A stretch of 54,332 nt of DNA from Vicinamibacteria bacterium (GTDB taxonomy: Bacteria > Acidobacteriota > Vicinamibacteria > Fen-336): NCBI GenBank assembly GCA_016934575.1, contig JAFGSN010000187.1:1-54332 (forward strand). Direction: 5' to 3'. This document shows positions 49,503 through 54,332 of this stretch, in pieces. The position numbers and the translations under genes are program-made. Under the pieces are notes generated by a model. It was not told where the DNA came from and ran no database searches. It saw only the letters and a list, made by a program, of their open reading frames with translations. Position 1 is the stretch's first letter; each line of letters begins with the position of its first letter.

Positions 49503-49949
49503 TCAACTCTTGCGTTTTGCGCCGCCCGTTGCATGTTGTGAGATGTAATCACGCACAAGCCTCTCGATGCGTTCTCGGTCCTTCATGCTAAGCCGCTCGA
49601 ACCGGACGCCGCAGCCGGGCGGCAAGCTGTGCACGGGATGCGCCTGGCGCGGATTCTGCCAGGCGACCACGGACCGCGCCTCGACCTCATTCTCGCTGCC
49701 GGGCAAACCGAAGCGACAGACGACGCGCCGCCCGAGCTCGGGCATCAGGTCCAGCGCGATGTAAGCGCCAAGCACGTTGATGTTGACGATGAAAGCCTCG
49801 GCCGTCGAGCCGTCCTCGAACTCCAAATGGCTGCGTCGCACGAACGGGATACGAAGCATGCCGCTCGAGCGGCGGTCGTTCGGCGGCTGCGTGCCCGCGC
49901 GCGGCGCTTCGGCCGCTCTTCGGGCCGGATCACGCTTGCTCGTGGCCAT
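49503..49949 (-). CDS. PilZ-like domain protein with degenerate c-di-GMP motifs
   Basis: RIPFVRRSHLEFEDGSTAEAFIVNINVLGAYIALDLMPELGRRVVCRFGLPG..VEARSVVAWQNP..GCGVRFERLSMKDRERIERLVRDYI. Confidence 0.75.
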   Translation of the reverse strand: MATSKRDPARRAAEAPRAGTQPPNDRRSSGMLRIPFVRRSHLEFEDGSTAEAFIVNINVLGAYIALDLMPELGRRVVCRFGLPGSENEVEARSVVAWQNPRQAHPVHSLPPGCGVRFERLSMKDRERIERLVRDYISQHATGGAKRKS

Positions 49950-50022
49950 CTCGCTGCCCTCCGTTTCACATCCGCCGCGCGCGGTTTCGTGCGGGATGCA
50001 CGGTGACGCTGATCGACCTCCG

Positions 50023-51441
50023 TTACACGATCGCGCGCGGCAGCCGCGCGTCGCGTCGCAACTCGACCGCGCGCGCCTCGAACCCCGTTCGCCCCATGAG
50101 GGCGTAAGTGGCGATCTTGCCCGCCTCCACGCCCGGCTGGTCGAAAGCGTCGATGTCGTACAGCTCGCCGGCCAGAGCCGTCTGGAACTCGAAAAGATAG
50201 AAGAGCTGGCCGAGCACGTGCGCGGAGACGGCGGGCAAAATGTAAGAAAGATTGGGACGTCCCGCGGCCGTGAGAGCGGTCTCGGTGGCCTTGCGCTCGG
50301 CCAGGATCAGCTCGCCAAGCGTCCTTCCTCCGAGATATCCCGTCGAGGAGAGGTCGTCATGCAAACGCGGTATGCGAACGTCCCGTCGAAACGCGCGCAC
50401 CTCCAAGAACGTCACGACCTTGTCGTGCGGCCCTTCCATGTAGAGCTGGACCTGCGAGTGCTGGTCGGTCGCGCCCAGCGCGGCGACCGGCGTCTGTCCC
50501 GTCTCGACGAGACGGCCCCGGCGATCGACGCGCTTGCCGAGGCTCTCGGCCCAGAGCTGACAATACCAGCCGACGAGGTGAACCAGCGCATCGGAGTATG
50601 ACATCAGAACCTGGATGTTTCGCCGCCTCTTCGTCGCCAAGAGAAAGAGAACGACCGCGCCGATCACGCCGACGTTTTTCTCCGGAGGCGCGGACCAGCA
50701 ATGACGCCGCATCAAGCGCGCGCCCTCGATCAAGGCCGCGACGTCGACGCCGAGGAAAGCCGCCGGCAGGAGACCGACGGGCGACAGTACGGAAAATCGA
50801 CCGCCGACGTTCTCGGGAATCGGGAGCGTCGGAATCCCGAGTCGCCGCGCTATCGCCAGCAGATCGCCCTTGCACGGATCGGTGGTCGCGGCCCAGTGAC
50901 GGACGTGACGCGGACCCAGCGAGCGCTCCATCCATTCGAGCAGAACCAGCAGGTTGGCCATGGTTTCTGCCGTGCTGCCCGACTTGGTGATCGCATTGAC
51001 GGCGGTCCGCCGAGGCTCTAGCGAGGACAGAACCGCGGCGACGCCCTCGGGATCGATGTTGTCGAGAACCGCCAAGCGGCGCCGCGAGCAGAGCGCGGTC
51101 TCGATCGCCAGCGGTCCCAGCGCGGAGCCGCCGATGCCGTTGACGACGAGGACGTCCGCGAGACGCGCCAGCCGGCGTCCCTCGCGAACGCTGGCGCTCT
51201 GCAACCGACGGTCGTCGAGAATCTCATCGAAACCGTAGCGGCCGGCTTCGAGCGCGCGCCGCAGACGTCGCATTCCTCTATCCGCCGCGCGGCATCCGCG
51301 TCGGATCTCGACGGAGGTCAATCCGCTCCGTCCCACGCGCTCGGCCGTGCACCCGGTGTAATCGAGCAGAACTCGCGTCGACTGCGCTCGTGATGCGCGA
51401 CGCCTTCGCGGTCCGTCTCCCATCGCGGTTCTCTTCGACAT
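50023..51441 (-). CDS. pgi: Glucose-6-phosphate isomerase
   Basis: VVNGIGGSALGPLAIETAL, NAITKSGSTAETMANLLVLLEWME, SYSDALVHLVGWYCQLWAESLGKR, GATDQHSQVQLYMEGPHDKVVTFLEV. Confidence 0.95.
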   Translation of the reverse strand: MSKRTAMGDGPRRRRASRAQSTRVLLDYTGCTAERVGRSGLTSVEIRRGCRAADRGMRRLRRALEAGRYGFDEILDDRRLQSASVREGRRLARLADVLVVNGIGGSALGPLAIETALCSRRRLAVLDNIDPEGVAAVLSSLEPRRTAVNAITKSGSTAETMANLLVLLEWMERSLGPRHVRHWAATTDPCKGDLLAIARRLGIPTLPIPENVGGRFSVLSPVGLLPAAFLGVDVAALIEGARLMRRHCWSAPPEKNVGVIGAVVLFLLATKRRRNIQVLMSYSDALVHLVGWYCQLWAESLGKRVDRRGRLVETGQTPVAALGATDQHSQVQLYMEGPHDKVVTFLEVRAFRRDVRIPRLHDDLSSTGYLGGRTLGELILAERKATETALTAAGRPNLSYILPAVSAHVLGQLFYLFEFQTALAGELYDIDAFDQPGVEAGKIATYALMGRTGFEARAVELRRDARLPRAIV

Positions 51442-51452
51442 CGCAAGCGCTC

Positions 51453-51791
51453 TTATGAAAAATCACGCGAGGTCGAGACTCCGAAGACGGTCTCCGCGTT
51501 CTTGTAGAGTTTGGCCGCCAGCGCCAGCCGCGCTTCCTTCTCGGCGCGGGCGATGAACGAGAAGTTCTCGCGGGTGACCTTGATCAGAAACAGCAACTCA
51601 TCGCGCGTGAGGTTGAGCACGACGCGGCTTTCGAGCTTGTCAACCGGGAACTCGAGAAACTTGTCACGCAAACGAAGCCGCGCCTGCTGCTCCTCGTCAG
51701 TGATGAAATGATACTCCTGCCGAGTGACCTTCTGAAGGAAAAGCATCTCGCGACTCGACAGATTGAGCGTCACGGTTCGGACTTCCGACAT
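51453..51791 (-). CDS. Small protein made of two tandem copies of a ~45-aa repeat
   Basis: VTLNLSSREMLFLQKVTRQEYHFITDEEQQARLRLRDKFLEF and VVLNLTRDELLFLIKVTRENFSFIARAEKEARLALAAKLYKN. ATG at 51791. Confidence 0.8.
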   Translation of the reverse strand: MSEVRTVTLNLSSREMLFLQKVTRQEYHFITDEEQQARLRLRDKFLEFPVDKLESRVVLNLTRDELLFLIKVTRENFSFIARAEKEARLALAAKLYKNAETVFGVSTSRDFS

Positions 51792-51989
51792 GCCGTTCTC
51801 CTCCGCGGCCCGCCGTCGGCCGACTCCTCGATCCATGTCAATGCGCCTATTCTATCCGAACGTCTGTTTCGACCAAGCCGGGTCAAACGCGGCCTCCGGC
51901 CGCAACCGAACTGAAGCAACCCGTCCGCTTGTCGCGCATGCGCCTCGAAAGAGTACATGCGTCGAGCGCGGACGTCGCCGAGTCGTCGA

Positions 51990-54209
51990 CTATCGAGCGC
52001 GGCGGCGCGGCGGCCCGGAACGCCGCGCCTTCGGCGGTCGCCCCGGTCGCGCTCCGGCTTGCGCGCGGGCGGCCACGTCCACGAGCACGAAATCGACCTG
52101 TCGCCGATCGAGATCCACGCGCGCGACTTGGACCTCCGCGCGATCTCCCAGCCGGTACACGCGGCGCGTGTTCTCGCCGCGCAACGCCCGGTTTTTCTCT
52201 TGGAAGACGTAGTAGTCGTCGCTCATCGAGGACACGTGCACCAGACCCTGGACATAGATCTCTTCCAGCTCGACGAACAGACCGAACGCCTGCACGTTTG
52301 TCACGTATCCCGAGAAGGTCTCGCCGATCTTGCCCGCCATGAAGCGAACCTTCTTCCACTCGATCAACTCGCGCTCGGCCTCGCTGGCCGCCCGCTCGCG
52401 TTCGGAGAGGTGACGGCTCATCTCCGACAAGCGCTCGCCGCGATCCATGTCGATACGAGCGCTCCTGTTCCGGCGCAACGCGCGTAACACGCGATGCACG
52501 ATCAGGTCGGGGTATCGGCGGATGGGGCTCGTGAAATGCAGATAACGCTCGGTCGCCAGGCCGAAGTGCCCCAGGTTCTCCTCGTTGTAGCGCGCCAGCT
52601 TCATCGTGCGCAAGAGCAGATATGAGACGAGCTTTTCCTCGGGACGATGCTCGATCCTGCGCAGAATCGCCTGAAAATCCAGGGGGGTCGCTCCGCCCTC
52701 ACGCCGAGGAAGACGATAGCCTAGGGACGCAACGAGATCGCAGAACTCCTCGACCTTCTCCGGATCGGGGGCTTCGTGAATGCGAAACACGGCCGGTGTT
52801 CCGGACTCGACCAGATGGCGCGCCACGGCCTCGTTCGCCGCCAGCATGAACTCCTCGACGATGCGCATGCTCGTCAGGCGTTCGGCGCCTTTGATGCCGA
52901 CCATCTCGCCCGACTGGTCGAGCAGTAACTTGGGTTCGGGCAAATCGAGATCCAGAGCACCCCGTTCGTGTCGTCGTGCGCGCATCCGTTGCGCCAGCCC
53001 GCTCATCGTTTCGAGCATCGGGACCAGCCGCTCGCGCCGCGCACGCGACTCCGTGTCGCCGTCGAGGATACGCTGCGCCTCCTCATAATTCAGACGCGCC
53101 GCGCTGCGGACGACTCCGTCGTGGAATTCGGCGCTCGTGACGCGACCCGTCTCGTCCACTTCGAGAATCACGCTCTGCGTCAACCGGTCGCGCCCCTCGC
53201 GCAGGCTACAGACGTCGCTCGAGAGGGAGTGCGGCAACATGGGGACGACGCGGTCCGGAAAGTAGACCGATATCCCGCGCCGGTAGGCCTCGGCGTCGAC
53301 GACGCCGCCTTCCGGAACGTAGTGCGCAACGTCCGCGATGTGCACCGCCAATCGATATCCCGAGCCCACGCGCGAGATGGCGACGGCGTCGTCGTGATCA
53401 CGCGCGTCCTCGGGGTCGATCGTGACCGTCGTCCAGTCGCGGAAGTCCGTACGCTCCGCGATCTCCTCGGGAGAAGGCTCGCGGGCACCGCGGGCCGCCT
53501 CGGTTTCGACCTCCTCCGGAAGCGTTTCGGGCCACCCGTGCTTCGCGAGGATGACCTTGACGTCCACGCCCGGTTCGTCGATTCGCCCGAGCACTTGAAT
53601 CACACGACCGAACGGATTGCGTGTCGCCGTCGGCGGCCGCGTGACCTCGGCGACGACCATCTCGCCGGTCAAAGCGGTTCCGCTCTCGCCCGGCGGAACG
53701 ATGAGCTCGTGCAGAACTCGCCGGTCAAAGGGCACGACATGCCCGCCGTGCCGCTCGTCTTCCTCGTAACGGCCCACCAGCCGCGACAGGCGTCGTTCGA
53801 GCACCCGTATGATCCGTCCCTCCGGTCCGCGATCGGTCGTGCGCTCGATGCGCGCGATCACGCGATCGCCATGAAGCGCCTCTTTCATGTTGACGGCGGA
53901 GACGTATACGTCGCGACGCCTTTTCGTGGCGCGGGCATCGTCCGGCTCGCGGGCCTCCGGCACGACGAATCCGAAACCCGACGGACTGCAACGCAGCTCG
54001 CCCACGACGAGGTTCATGCGCAGCGGCAGGCCGATCCGGCCGCCCCGCACCCGGATCACGGCGCCGGCCGTGAGGAGGTCGCGCAGCGACGCCTTCAACT
54101 CTTTGAGGGCGGCGCCGCGCAGATCCAGGCCGTGAGCCAGCTCGCGCAACGCTACGGGCTTTCCCGCATGCGACACGCGATCGAGAATCCGATCGTGCAA
54201 TTCGGTCAT
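51990..54209 (-). CDS. rnr: Ribonuclease R
   Basis: DFRDWTTVTIDPEDARDHDDAVAISR..YRLAVHIADVAHYVPEGGVVDAEAYRRGISVYFPDRVVPMLPHSLSSDVCSL (RNB), S1 domain VRFMAGKIGETFSGYVTNVQAFGLFVELEEIYVQGLVHVSSM. Confidence 0.96.
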   Translation of the reverse strand: MTELHDRILDRVSHAGKPVALRELAHGLDLRGAALKELKASLRDLLTAGAVIRVRGGRIGLPLRMNLVVGELRCSPSGFGFVVPEAREPDDARATKRRRDVYVSAVNMKEALHGDRVIARIERTTDRGPEGRIIRVLERRLSRLVGRYEEDERHGGHVVPFDRRVLHELIVPPGESGTALTGEMVVAEVTRPPTATRNPFGRVIQVLGRIDEPGVDVKVILAKHGWPETLPEEVETEAARGAREPSPEEIAERTDFRDWTTVTIDPEDARDHDDAVAISRVGSGYRLAVHIADVAHYVPEGGVVDAEAYRRGISVYFPDRVVPMLPHSLSSDVCSLREGRDRLTQSVILEVDETGRVTSAEFHDGVVRSAARLNYEEAQRILDGDTESRARRERLVPMLETMSGLAQRMRARRHERGALDLDLPEPKLLLDQSGEMVGIKGAERLTSMRIVEEFMLAANEAVARHLVESGTPAVFRIHEAPDPEKVEEFCDLVASLGYRLPRREGGATPLDFQAILRRIEHRPEEKLVSYLLLRTMKLARYNEENLGHFGLATERYLHFTSPIRRYPDLIVHRVLRALRRNRSARIDMDRGERLSEMSRHLSERERAASEAERELIEWKKVRFMAGKIGETFSGYVTNVQAFGLFVELEEIYVQGLVHVSSMSDDYYVFQEKNRALRGENTRRVYRLGDRAEVQVARVDLDRRQVDFVLVDVAARAQAGARPGRPPKARRSGPPRRRAR

Positions 54210-54297
54210 CGTCGCACTTCGCCGAAGGTCGGCTCGATGGAGGCGGGCGAACACGCCGCGTCTCGAGCCGTCAATGTCGTCTGGCTCCGCGATCGAG

Positions 54298-54332
54298 TGG
54301 TGCCGGAGGTGGGACTTGAACCCACACTAGCC
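54298..54332 (-). tRNA. Partial tRNA 3' end (likely tRNA-Leu) with encoded CCA, running off the right edge
   Basis: Reverse complement GGCTAGTGTGGGTTCAAGTCCCACCTCCGGCACCA: T-arm GTGGGTTCAAGTCCCAC, acceptor CTCCGGC + A + CCA. CTCCGGC would pair with the common tRNA-Leu 5' GCCGGAG. Confidence 0.85.

Overview
The window is about 54 kb of GC-rich bacterial chromosome, mostly housekeeping and accessory genes. The taxon cannot be fixed from sequence alone; gene content is myxobacterial/deltaproteobacterial-like, which is inference. Left to right:
- the 3' part of an Lhr-type helicase broken by an apparent 1-nt frameshift
- a GH8 xylanase plus beta-helix pair
- an FRG-domain protein
- a CBM-like/membrane glycosyltransferase fusion
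- a PilZ protein
- a MacA-like adaptor, two FtsX permeases and an ABC ATPase
- pta-ackA
- an envelope-glycan membrane protein cluster
- a cyclic-nucleotide-binding protein and a Rho factor
- a TPR protein and a DUF4126-like protein
- a regulatory block: FHA-GAF-PP2C phosphatase, a 1037-aa pseudo-receiver/coiled-coil protein of the FrzS/AglZ type, a small one-repeat protein, and two tandem paralogs of no family I recognise
- scpB-scpA-trpS, an M50 protease, uvrC, two hypotheticals, NUDIX
- a ClpX-like AAA+ without a ClpP-docking loop, rph, a lytic transglycosylase, a GAF protein
- tmRNA (tag ANDNLALAA), a second PilZ, pgi, a protein made of two copies of a ~45-aa repeat, rnr, and a partial tRNA at the right edge.

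The best candidates for undescribed biology are the tandem paralogs (33.4-34.9 kb), the small repeat family shared by the 33.2 kb and 51.5 kb ORFs, the degenerate ClpX-like ATPase, and a 47-aa ORF with a perfect Shine-Dalgarno that the ORF track misses. No CRISPR array, transposase or integrase was seen.
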